Positions 1 through 7,037 of a stretch of DNA of 40,791 nt are shown one piece after another (the stretch's first letter is position 1; every line of letters begins with the position of its first letter). The DNA is from an uncultured Agathobacter sp. (lineage in GTDB: Bacteria > Bacillota > Clostridia > Lachnospirales > Lachnospiraceae): assembly GCA_934359755.1 (NCBI GenBank), contig CAKRLV010000021.1, positions 1-40,791 on the forward strand, given 5' to 3'. Both the position numbers and the translations under genes were made by a program. Under the pieces are notes generated by a model. It saw only the letters and a program-made list of their open reading frames with translations, had not been told where the DNA came from and did not search any database.

Positions 1-627
1 GCTGACACTGTAAAATCCGGTTGCTATAAGCGAACGAGGAAAAACATAATACATAAAAAGAGTAAGTCCGGGATTTTTGTTCACCTCATTCAGCAAAAAT
101 ATTCCGTCTTTTTGCAGATGCTTAAGAGATGTAGTTGTAAGCAATGCCATATTTGCATCACATACTCCAAAATAATAGCCCACATATGTGCTAAGCGCTA
201 TATTAAAAAGTGTCCAAACAAATGCAAATCTTGACAGGTACTTTGACGAATATACACCTGCAATCACAATCGGTAACATCGCAACTATTACCATATGATA
301 TGTAAGCGATGAGCTCGTTATCAGCACTATAAAACCGGCATCTGAAATACACAGATACTTTGCACAGGCATGATCTGGTCCAACTATCACCAGCAGTGCA
401 ATAAACACCAACAGAAGAACACATGATAAAATATATCCTGTGGCAAAAATATGCTTATCAACAATAAATATATCCAGGCAATTGAGTATGAATACAAATG
501 TATATAGCAGTTGCCACACTAAAAGCATACGAAACACAAATATATTTTCCACAACATCCTTCTTCTCATATATAGGATCATCATCTGTAATTTTAGAAAA
601 CAACAGCTTTAATGTCCGCATCATCAT
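1..627 (-). CDS. Partial polytopic membrane protein, N-terminal 209 residues
   Basis: An uninterrupted minus-strand frame runs from an ATG at 627 to the window edge with no stop, so the gene continues outside. It begins with three Met codons (MMMRTLKLLF) and has a GAGGAGG ribosome binding site at 636-642, 8 nt from the first ATG. After a charged 30-residue cytoplasmic start there are about six hydrophobic segments (roughly residues 30-50, 62-83, 92-107, 112-127, 133-152 and 188-209). This looks like the membrane sensor module that often precedes a GGDEF, HD-GYP or kinase domain in Clostridia, but the output domain lies outside the window, so the function is not established. A perfect-spacing promoter lies upstream (718-746). 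Confidence 0.8.
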   Translation of the reverse strand, partial: MMMRTLKLLFSKITDDDPIYEKKDVVENIFVFRMLLVWQLLYTFVFILNCLDIFIVDKHIFATGYILSCVLLLVFIALLVIVGPDHACAKYLCISDAGFIVLITSSSLTYHMVIVAMLPIVIAGVYSSKYLSRFAFVWTLFNIALSTYVGYYFGVCDANMALLTTTSLKHLQKDGIFLLNEVNKNPGLTLFMYYVFPRSLIATGFYSVS

Positions 628-717
628 AATCCTTTCCTCCTCTGGAACAATTATCCACTTATCGTTTTATCTGCTTTAGTCAAAAATAGGCTGGCAGACA
701 TCTGTACTCCCATCATT

Positions 718-746
718 ATTATAAATTCTAACAGTAATTATTTCAA
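718..746 (-). promoter_or_regulatory. Sigma-A type promoter for the 1-627 membrane gene
   Basis: Reading the minus strand, TTGAAA (746-741) and TATAAT (723-718) are separated by exactly 17 bases. The transcript would start about 85 nt before the GAGGAGG site and ATG of the partial membrane gene. Confidence 0.7.
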
Positions 747-760
747 GTCATATGATGCAA

Positions 761-853
761 CAGTAACCCTGGCAGAGGCATTTTAAATGGGCTGTAATCG
801 TTGCTGGTCATACTTTTAGGTGTGAACAGTAACGCATTTTAAATAGTCTGTAA
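761..853. repeat. Pair of imperfect direct repeats in an intergenic region
   Basis: CAGTAAC, then GCATTTTAAAT, then CTGTAA occurs at 761-797 (with a 10-nt insertion after CAGTAAC) and again at 827-853. The second copy can also form an inverted pair, GGTGT...ACACC on the minus strand just after the kinase stop codon, but no T-run follows, so it is not a convincing terminator. It may be a degraded interspersed repeat; nothing else is visible between 628 and 861. Confidence 0.4.
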
Positions 854-861
854 CACCAGAA

Positions 862-1767
862 TTAATGAGGTGGCACAATTAAAAAACGCATCCACACAAC
901 AAATTCATCCCCGTCTATTCTCGCCCCGATTTCACCCTTCATTCTCATTATCATCTCTTTTGCTATGGACAGTCCCAATCCTGACGAAGTCCTGCTTCTT
1001 GCAGTATCCGCTTTGTAAAAGCGGTCAAACACATGCTCTACATCTATCTCCTGCGGATTTATAACCCTATTACTAATTCTTAAAACCGCCTGGTCATATT
1101 CGTTAAACAACTCAATTTTTATCTTCTTTTCTCCATGATCCAATCCATTTTTAATGACATTCTGTATCACGCGGCGAAGTGCCTGTTTATTTGCATTTAC
1201 AAACAATAGTTCTTCAGTGATTTTTATCTCAGGCTGTATATTGATTTCAATCCAGTCATCATAATAAGAAAATACCGTTTCTTTCAATATTTTATTGATA
1301 CAGCATGGTTCGAGCTCAAATTTGTACGATTCATTTTTCAGCCTTGTAAAAGTAAAAAGTTCCTCTAACATCTCATTCAAGCTATAAATTCTTTCATGAA
1401 TAATCCCAAGATACCTCTTCTGGTCATCCACATTATCACAATCTTCTATGAGCTGGAAATAACCATCCAGCGACGTGAGAGGTGTGCGGATATCATGCGA
1501 GAGATTTGTATATGTATCAGCAATCAAAGCCTCTTTCTTCTGATAATCACGTCTCTTTTTTCTTTGCATATCGAGCAGTTCATTTAGATTGTCAACCAAC
1601 ATTCTGATACCACCGGAGTCAAAATCAGAACCTATCATCATGTTACTTTCATGTTCTTTTAAAAACGACAACTGGCGGCAGATGTCCTTCACCTGCCGCT
1701 GATATTTCCACATAATTATAAATTGTAAAATAATAACTGCTGCTAATATTCCAATAACAATGTACAT
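862..1767 (-). CDS. Sensor histidine kinase with one membrane segment and no extracellular sensor
   Basis: A 301-residue kinase. One hydrophobic helix (residues 2-19) is followed by a linker and a dimerisation/phosphoacceptor segment, SHDIRTPLTSL, with the phosphorylated His at 91. The ATPase half follows with an N-box (NVIKNGLDHG) and a glycine-rich box (SSGLGLSIAK). There is no loop outside the membrane large enough to bind a ligand, so the signal probably comes through the membrane or from the ABC transporter encoded just upstream (3-nt gap to the permease stop). It is the last gene of a regulator-ATPase-permease-kinase operon and should phosphorylate the regulator at 3612-4295. The coupling is inferred from gene order. 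Confidence 0.9.
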   Translation of the reverse strand: MYIVIGILAAVIILQFIIMWKYQRQVKDICRQLSFLKEHESNMMIGSDFDSGGIRMLVDNLNELLDMQRKKRRDYQKKEALIADTYTNLSHDIRTPLTSLDGYFQLIEDCDNVDDQKRYLGIIHERIYSLNEMLEELFTFTRLKNESYKFELEPCCINKILKETVFSYYDDWIEINIQPEIKITEELLFVNANKQALRRVIQNVIKNGLDHGEKKIKIELFNEYDQAVLRISNRVINPQEIDVEHVFDRFYKADTARSRTSSGLGLSIAKEMIMRMKGEIGARIDGDEFVVWMRFLIVPPH

Positions 1768-1770
1768 ATA

Positions 1771-2616
1771 TTATATATCCCTCTTTTGGAAAATAACACT
1801 ACCCATAACAGTCATTGCAACTATAAAAACCAGTGCCACACCAAGTGCTTTTGCACATTCAACTGTTCCCGGATTCATTGAAAGCAATGATAATTTTCCT
1901 GTTATTGTATAATCATAAATCTCAAAATTATGTATTCCTGCTTTTGCAATGGCATTGTCAATCACGCCGTATACTATGTTCATTATGTTCATTGTCAGAC
2001 AGACACCTGCCACTATACTCACTACATTGTTCCTAAACACTATTGCGATTGCCATACATACCAGAACAAGCGCATAATGAAGCACAATCTCCGTCAGAAA
2101 ATATGGCAGCATCTCCTTCGCATTTCCAAATTTGACATATCCAAAAACTATCTCATTTATCACTATCTGCAGCAACAATACCATTACCATTGTAATTATT
2201 GTAAATACGCCTAGTGCTGCTGCTCTTGAGAAGACCAGCCTGCCTCTTTTTTTGACCTGTCCACCTATATTTTTGATATAACCATTTCCAATATCATCAG
2301 TTGAAAATATAACAGCAAATATCACAAGAAACAGTGCATAAAATTTTCCCTGTGAATTTGCAAAAAATATGTCACACACACTTACTTTCTCACCTGGTTT
2401 CGTAGGTAATTCAACCGACATTCCGACATTTAAATCATCCACTGTTGGCTCTGTAATCTGTTCTGTCTGCGCTGATTTTGTGCTGTCAGCCATCTCAATA
2501 TCCGATTTGCACAGGAATGTTGTAAAAAGCAGCGCAACTACTATCACCATCCATATTATGTACATACTTCTGGTCCTGAACATACGGTATAAATCCATTC
2601 TTAACATATTAAGCAT
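1771..2616 (-). CDS. ABC-2 type transporter permease
   Basis: A membrane protein of about 281 residues with one N-terminal hydrophobic segment, a ~60-residue polar stretch, then about five more hydrophobic segments, the layout of ABC-2 permeases. It should pair with the ATPase upstream, whose reading frame it overlaps by 8 nt. A GTG at 2625 would extend it by three codons, but GGAGGT sits 7 nt before the ATG at 2616, so the ATG is preferred. The single-permease arrangement beside a BcrA/LanF-like ATPase suggests antimicrobial-peptide resistance, lantibiotic immunity or envelope-stress transport. The substrate cannot be read from sequence. Confidence 0.88.
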   Translation of the reverse strand: MLNMLRMDLYRMFRTRSMYIIWMVIVVALLFTTFLCKSDIEMADSTKSAQTEQITEPTVDDLNVGMSVELPTKPGEKVSVCDIFFANSQGKFYALFLVIFAVIFSTDDIGNGYIKNIGGQVKKRGRLVFSRAAALGVFTIITMVMVLLLQIVINEIVFGYVKFGNAKEMLPYFLTEIVLHYALVLVCMAIAIVFRNNVVSIVAGVCLTMNIMNIVYGVIDNAIAKAGIHNFEIYDYTITGKLSLLSMNPGTVECAKALGVALVFIVAMTVMGSVIFQKRDI

Positions 2617-3535
2617 TCTTGGCACCTCCAGTCAGATTAAGGAAATATGATTCTAATTCCTCACTCGTAATAGATAAACTCTTAACTGGTATTCCAGCTT
2701 TCGTGAGTTCCATATTAAGCTTTGCACTCTCGTCAAGCCGCTCAAAAATATAGATATGTTCCTTATCTATTACCTGATAATTAGTAAATCCCATTGAATC
2801 AAGTACTGGTATCGCCTGCTTCGGATAATCCAGACAAAGTTCCATTCTCTCGCAACATCTTCTCATCAGCTCATCCCTTGTGAGTTCCTGCAATAACGTG
2901 CCATTGTGAATAATCCCATAATCTGTGGCAATCTTTGAAAGCTCTTCAAGAATATGACTTGAAATACAAATAGTCATATCTTTTTCTTTCTGTAACCTCT
3001 GAATAGTATCACGAATCTCTACAATTCCCTGCGGATCAAGTCCGTTAATCGGCTCATCAAGTATCAGCAGATCAGGTTCACCTACAAGTGCCAGTCCTAT
3101 TCCCAGACGCTGTTTCATACCAAGTGAGAAATTTTTTGTCTTTTTATTTCCTACATTTTCCAGACCTACTGTATGAAGAATGTCTTCTATGTATCCCTTT
3201 TTCTTTATACCAAACAATTTGCACTTGATGTTAAGATTCTCATATGCTGTCATTTTGCCATAAAGGCCTGGCGACTCAATCAGACATCCAACTCTTGAGC
3301 GGACATTCTGTAAATTATTTCCTGTATATCCAAACAACTCGATTTCGCCACTTGTCGGTTTTGAAAGACCACTGATCATTTTAAGAAAAGTTGTCTTTCC
3401 TGCGCCATTTCTTCCGATGAAACCATAAATGGCTCCCTTTTTGATATGCAGGCTGACATTGTCTACAGCCTTATGACGCCCATATTGCTTCGTCAGATTT
3501 CTCGTCTCTAATAATATTTCACTCAAAATTTTCAT
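2609..3535 (-). CDS. ABC transporter ATPase, BcrA/LanF-like
   Basis: A 308-residue nucleotide-binding subunit. Walker A is GRNGAGKTT (41-49), the signature is FSLGM (136-140), Walker B is LLILDEP (156-162) and the switch His is H194. At the Q-loop position the protein has LIESP (E87), a Glu in place of Gln. This E-loop is described for lantibiotic-immunity ATPases of the LanF type. About 90 C-terminal residues follow the ATPase core. Start choice is uncertain: AGGAG lies directly against the ATG at 3535, while a TTG at 3526 has 9-nt spacing, so translation may begin three codons later. The 3' end overlaps the permease start. Confidence 0.92.
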   Translation of the reverse strand: MKILSEILLETRNLTKQYGRHKAVDNVSLHIKKGAIYGFIGRNGAGKTTFLKMISGLSKPTSGEIELFGYTGNNLQNVRSRVGCLIESPGLYGKMTAYENLNIKCKLFGIKKKGYIEDILHTVGLENVGNKKTKNFSLGMKQRLGIGLALVGEPDLLILDEPINGLDPQGIVEIRDTIQRLQKEKDMTICISSHILEELSKIATDYGIIHNGTLLQELTRDELMRRCCERMELCLDYPKQAIPVLDSMGFTNYQVIDKEHIYIFERLDESAKLNMELTKAGIPVKSLSITSEELESYFLNLTGGAKNA

Positions 3536-3611
3536 CTCCTTTTCTTATCTGCATCTATCATAAAATGTTAATCCTAATCAAACGCAAATAAATAGTAAAA
3601 AAAGAGTAAAA

Positions 3612-4295
3612 TCATTCGTGAAGACGATAACCGATTCCCCACACCGTCTCAATATATTCATCCGATGTGACTTCTTTAATCTTTTTTCGGATATTGCTTA
3701 TATGTACATCAAGAGTCTTTGTCTCCCCCATATAATGCTCGTCCCATGCATATTCAAAAATATCTTCTTTGCTGAAAACCTGCTTAGGATTTCTAAGCAG
3801 CAATTCTAAAATTGCAAATTCCTGTTTGGTAATCTTGGAAAGAACTTTTCCATCAATACTCACCTGAAAAGTAGATTTGTTTAATTCCATCTGTCTGTAT
3901 ATTAATTTTCCGTCCGTATTTAATCCGCTGTCAGCATGACGTAGCTGCACCTGTATTCTCGCCAGAACTTCCCTTATTTCAAATGGCTTTGTAATATAAT
4001 CATCTGCACCATTTGTCAGAACCTGTACTTTCTCATCCAGACTATCCTTTGCTGTCAGAACAATGACAGGCAGCTTCCCCTGGCTTCTAATCTCTTTAAG
4101 CACTTCCTCTCCAGTCGCTCCTGGAAGCATCAAATCCAAAAGCACCAGCGAATAACTATGCTCTGCCATCCCCAGAAGAAGCTTTGCCTCTGTCCCCGAA
4201 AAAGCCTGCTCGCATACATATCCAGCCTTGGTCAACGCCTCATTCAGCAGGTTATTTATATTTGTATCATCTTCCACAATTAAAATTTTATTCAT
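3612..4295 (-). CDS. OmpR-family response regulator of the ABC-transporter operon
   Basis: A receiver domain (starts MNKILIVEDD) with the phosphoacceptor Asp at about 54 in LLDLMLPG and the conserved Lys in TKPF, followed by a winged-helix DNA-binding domain ending in ETVWGIGYRL. It probably controls its own operon with the kinase at 862-1767. The frame extends upstream to a GTG at 4310, but AGGTGG lies about 10 nt before the ATG at 4295, and the family consensus start matches that ATG. No clear promoter is visible between the gene and the hairpin array 55 nt upstream, so transcription may enter from or beyond the array. Confidence 0.92.
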   Translation of the reverse strand: MNKILIVEDDTNINNLLNEALTKAGYVCEQAFSGTEAKLLLGMAEHSYSLVLLDLMLPGATGEEVLKEIRSQGKLPVIVLTAKDSLDEKVQVLTNGADDYITKPFEIREVLARIQVQLRHADSGLNTDGKLIYRQMELNKSTFQVSIDGKVLSKITKQEFAILELLLRNPKQVFSKEDIFEYAWDEHYMGETKTLDVHISNIRKKIKEVTSDEYIETVWGIGYRLHE

Positions 4296-4354
4296 ACAAA
4301 CAATTTCCACCTATGCCTAAAAATCCTCTCATCCAAGTAATATCCTACGCCCCA
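4292..4354 (-). pseudogene. Possible remnant of a response-regulator C-terminus
   Basis: On the minus strand, beginning at the TGG inside the outermost array hairpin, the frame reads WGVGYYLDERIF... for 20 codons and ends in a TGA that overlaps the ATG of the next regulator as ATGA (4295-4292). WGVGY is the conserved last beta-hairpin of OmpR-family regulators. Its codons differ at third positions from the other copies in the array, which suggests descent from a real gene end. The residues after WGVGY do not look family-specific, so only the first five codons are persuasive. Confidence 0.35.
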
Positions 4355-4668
4355 AATTGCATAATCGCTTGTCGATTATGCGCGCGACCGCAGGGATGCG
4401 CATATCGCGACTACGTCGCAGACTATTTGGGGGAATGTAATCTTACAACTTAAACCTGTATCCCACACCCCAAATTGCATAATCGCTTGTCGATTATGCG
4501 CGCGACCGCAGGGATGCGCATATCGCGACTACGTCGCAGACTATTTGGGGGAATGTAATCTTACAACTTAAACCTGTATCCCACACCCCAAATTGCATAA
4601 TCGCTTGTCGATTATGCGCGCGACCGCAGGGATGCGCATATCGCGACTACGTCGCAGACTATTTGGGG
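4350..4668. repeat. Three-copy tandem array of an 83-nt hairpin element, period 118
   Basis: Identical 83-nt elements lie at 4350-4432, 4468-4550 and 4586-4668. Each is closed by CCCCAAAT/ATTTGGGG and contains a 9-bp hairpin, GCATAATCG-loop-CGATTATGC, a GCGAC-TAC-GTCGC type hairpin, and a GC-rich centre with GCGCGC and ATGCGCAT. The 35-nt spacers (4433-4467, 4551-4585, 4669-4703) each hold the last codons of a response-regulator gene (WGVGYRFKL and stop, minus strand). The third spacer is the real gene end; the other two are near copies. No T-run follows the hairpins, so they are not typical terminators. The array fills the region between two two-component operons. Confidence 0.95.
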
Positions 4669-4678
4669 GAACGTAATC

Positions 4679-5368
4679 TTACAGCTTAAACCTATACCCT
4701 ACACCCCAAATAGTCTCTATGTATTGAGGCTTTGCGGTATTTAGTTCGATTTTCTCCCGTATCTTCTTGATGTGTACAGTCACCGTCGCAATATCTCCTA
4801 TCGACTCCATATCCCATATCTCACGGAAAAGTTCTTCCTTCGTAAATACATGGTTTGGATTCTCAGCCAGAAATGTAAGAAGGTCAAATTCTTTTGTTGT
4901 AAACTGTTTCTCTTCTCCATTGACCCACACACGTCTTGCAGTCTTATCAATCTTGATTCCACGAATCTCGACCACGTCATTTTCGACCACATTGCTTCCA
5001 ATAAGTCTCTCATATCTGGCAAGATGAGCCTTTACCCTGGCAACAAGTTCGCTTGGTGAAAATGGCTTTGTGACATAATCATCAGCGCCAAGTCCAAGTC
5101 CTCTTATCTTGTCAATATCATCTTTCTTTGCCGATACCATAAGTATCGGTGTGTTCTTGTGTTCACGAATCTGCTTGCAAATCTCAAATCCATCAATTCC
5201 AGGAAGCATGAGGTCAAGTATATATAAATCAAATTCCTCTGCAAGCGCACGGGCAAGACCATTTGTACCATCATTCTCTATCTCTACATCAAATCCGCTT
5301 AACTCTAAATAATCTTTCTCAAGGTCAGCGATTGCCACCTCGTCTTCTACTATTAATATTCTACTCAT
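4679..5368 (-). CDS. OmpR-family response regulator
   Basis: A 229-residue regulator: receiver domain (MSRILIVEDE) with phosphoacceptor D52 in YILDLMLPG and Lys in TKPF, then a winged-helix domain ending ETIWGVGYRFKL. AAGGAG lies 7 nt before the ATG at 5368, inside the end of the upstream kinase gene, which it overlaps by 8 nt; the two should be translated together and form a cognate pair. The last ten codons are the source-like sequence repeated in the adjacent hairpin array, and CCCCAAATAGTCT at 4704-4716 within the gene is a 13-nt inverted match to the nearest hairpin's right end (4656-4668). Confidence 0.95.
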   Translation of the reverse strand: MSRILIVEDEVAIADLEKDYLELSGFDVEIENDGTNGLARALAEEFDLYILDLMLPGIDGFEICKQIREHKNTPILMVSAKKDDIDKIRGLGLGADDYVTKPFSPSELVARVKAHLARYERLIGSNVVENDVVEIRGIKIDKTARRVWVNGEEKQFTTKEFDLLTFLAENPNHVFTKEELFREIWDMESIGDIATVTVHIKKIREKIELNTAKPQYIETIWGVGYRFKL

Positions 5369-6860
5369 TTACAATCTCCTTTACCTCTTCGATATATTTT
5401 CTGATTACAAAGTACATAATCGTACCAGTACCTTCCTTGCTTGTAGCCCATATCTTACCACCGTGGTCCTCAATTATCTTCCTTACGATTGATAATCCTA
5501 TACCACTTCCACCTGTCGCTGAATTACGCGATGCATCGCCCCTATAGAATCTGTCAAAAATATATGGAATATCTTTCTGTGCGATGCCTCTTCCGTTATC
5601 TTCAATCTCTATCTGGATAAAATCTCCGACATCCTTTATTCTTATATTTATAAATCCATTCTGTCTTCCCATGTATTTAACAGAATTTCCAACTATATTA
5701 TTGATTACTCTTCTAAGCTGCTCCGGATCTGCAATTATGATCGTATTTTCATCTGCATAATTATAATATGCAAGTCCTATTCCTTTAGATTCAAGGTCAA
5801 GACCAATCTCCTCAACACAATCCGAGAAATAATCTGTAACGTTTATTTTTGCAAAATTATATGGAATCCTGTTCGTATCAATTTTAGAATATAACGTCAG
5901 CTCATTGATGAGCATATCCATCTCGTTTGCCTTATTATAAATCGTCCTGACATATTTATCCACCTTTTCAGGAGTATTCGCAACTCCATCGAGAATTCCT
6001 TCCGAATACCCTTTAACCGCTGTGATAGGTGTCTTTAAATCATGCGCAATATTACTAATCAGTACCCTGTTCTCTTTCTCATTATTTATCTTTTCCGTAG
6101 CATTACTCTTAAGCCTCATTCGCATCTGCTCAAATGTGTTTACAAGTTCAGCTATTTCATCATCGCCACTTGCATAAAGTTCAAAATCAAGATTTCCATC
6201 TTTGATATTTTCTGCCGCTTTCTGCAACTGCTTGATTGGTGTGATAAGGCTCCTGTATATCCAGATTATCATAAGCACCGCAGTAAAAAGAAGAATCACC
6301 ACAATTGCGACTAGAAGCTCTATTATAAAATGTTTAATTTCCGGTATCACATCCTGTGTTGCCGTTATAAGAAAAACTGTTCCAAGCGAATCGTCACCAA
6401 AATGAAAATCTATTCGCTTGACGAGAACTCTGTTCTTACTGTCAAGATACGCCGCCATTGTATCACCATTATTAATTGTTCCAAATTCTGGCAGGTCAGC
6501 TATAAGTTCATCATTGGATGTTCCACCATTATAAATAACCTCGTTATTTTTCTTGACCACCACATAAGAATATTGCTTTCCAAGCTGATTGTTCAGGATA
6601 TTCAAAAAAGAAGTATCTTCGAGCTTGTCAGGAGAATTCTTTGTATAATCAAGTATGGATTCAAAACTATCTTCTGTTATTCTGTTCAGAAGCTGGATAG
6701 AACTGTTAAGCGAATATGCATCAGCATCTTCTATACCATATGCCTGCTCTATCGATTTCTTCTGAACCTGGTAAAATCCAACAAATGTAAAAGTAGCTAG
6801 AATAATTGGAATAAAAATTACGATGCAAAATGAAATTACTAATTTTGATTTTATCTTCAT
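5361..6860 (-). CDS. Sensor histidine kinase with extracellular sensor and HAMP domain
   Basis: A kinase of about 499 residues. Membrane segment 1 is at 7-29, an extracellular sensor of about 150 residues follows, membrane segment 2 is at 178-201, then a HAMP linker to about 255. The phosphoacceptor His is H273 in NIAHDLKTPITAVKGYSEG, followed by an ATPase domain with NIVGNSVKYM, DNGRGI and GGSGIGLSIV. A TTG-initiated extension to 6899 is possible, but the ATG at 6860 is preceded by AAGGAACGAGGA and starts the usual basic residue stretch before the first membrane segment. It is first in a kinase-regulator operon. The ligand is unknown. Confidence 0.93.
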   Translation of the reverse strand: MKIKSKLVISFCIVIFIPIILATFTFVGFYQVQKKSIEQAYGIEDADAYSLNSSIQLLNRITEDSFESILDYTKNSPDKLEDTSFLNILNNQLGKQYSYVVVKKNNEVIYNGGTSNDELIADLPEFGTINNGDTMAAYLDSKNRVLVKRIDFHFGDDSLGTVFLITATQDVIPEIKHFIIELLVAIVVILLFTAVLMIIWIYRSLITPIKQLQKAAENIKDGNLDFELYASGDDEIAELVNTFEQMRMRLKSNATEKINNEKENRVLISNIAHDLKTPITAVKGYSEGILDGVANTPEKVDKYVRTIYNKANEMDMLINELTLYSKIDTNRIPYNFAKINVTDYFSDCVEEIGLDLESKGIGLAYYNYADENTIIIADPEQLRRVINNIVGNSVKYMGRQNGFINIRIKDVGDFIQIEIEDNGRGIAQKDIPYIFDRFYRGDASRNSATGGSGIGLSIVRKIIEDHGGKIWATSKEGTGTIMYFVIRKYIEEVKEIVNE

Positions 6861-6885
6861 ATATCCTCGTTCCTTTTCATTTAAT

Positions 6886-6918
6886 GGTATGAGGGTCAAG
6901 TGGCATTCCCCTCATACC
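6886..6918. promoter_or_regulatory. Inverted repeat overlapping the likely kinase promoter
   Basis: GGTATGAGGG (6886-6895) and CCCTCATACC (6909-6918) form a perfect 10-bp inverted repeat with a 13-nt centre, 26 nt upstream of the kinase ATG. On the minus strand a TTGACT (6940-6935) lies 18 nt from TATGAG (6916-6911), which would place a weak -10 inside one arm. It could be an operator or a hairpin in the leader. Confidence 0.45.
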
Positions 6919-6938
6919 CTATAAATTTTCATAAAGTC

Positions 6939-6970
6939 AAAAATAACCATAGCACAATCAAGCACTATGG
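6939..6970 (-). terminator. Rho-independent terminator of metK
   Basis: Downstream of the metK stop, the minus strand has CCATAG...CTATGG (6970-6947), extendable with wobble pairs, followed by TTATTTTT. It separates metK from the two-component operon. Confidence 0.65.
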
Positions 6971-7037
6971 TCATTATATCACGATTTGGATTTTTCCAAA
7001 TTTATTTTGTCTAAAATATTATAAACTTTTAATAAAA

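Noticed and set aside
203..424. A 73-codon minus-strand frame near the window start
   Set aside because: It is a shifted-frame shadow of the longer open frame 1-627, which has a start, ribosome binding site and membrane segments.
4184..4453. Plus-strand frame running into the hairpin array
   Set aside because: It is antisense to the regulator start and then translates palindromic repeat; no coding character.
4350..4668. CRISPR array
   Set aside because: Repeats are 83 nt and palindromic, spacers are near-identical gene ends, and there are no cas genes.
6330..6800. A 156-codon plus-strand frame opposite the histidine kinase
   Set aside because: Shadow of the kinase sensor region; no start signal and Ile/Cys/Lys-rich nonsense composition.
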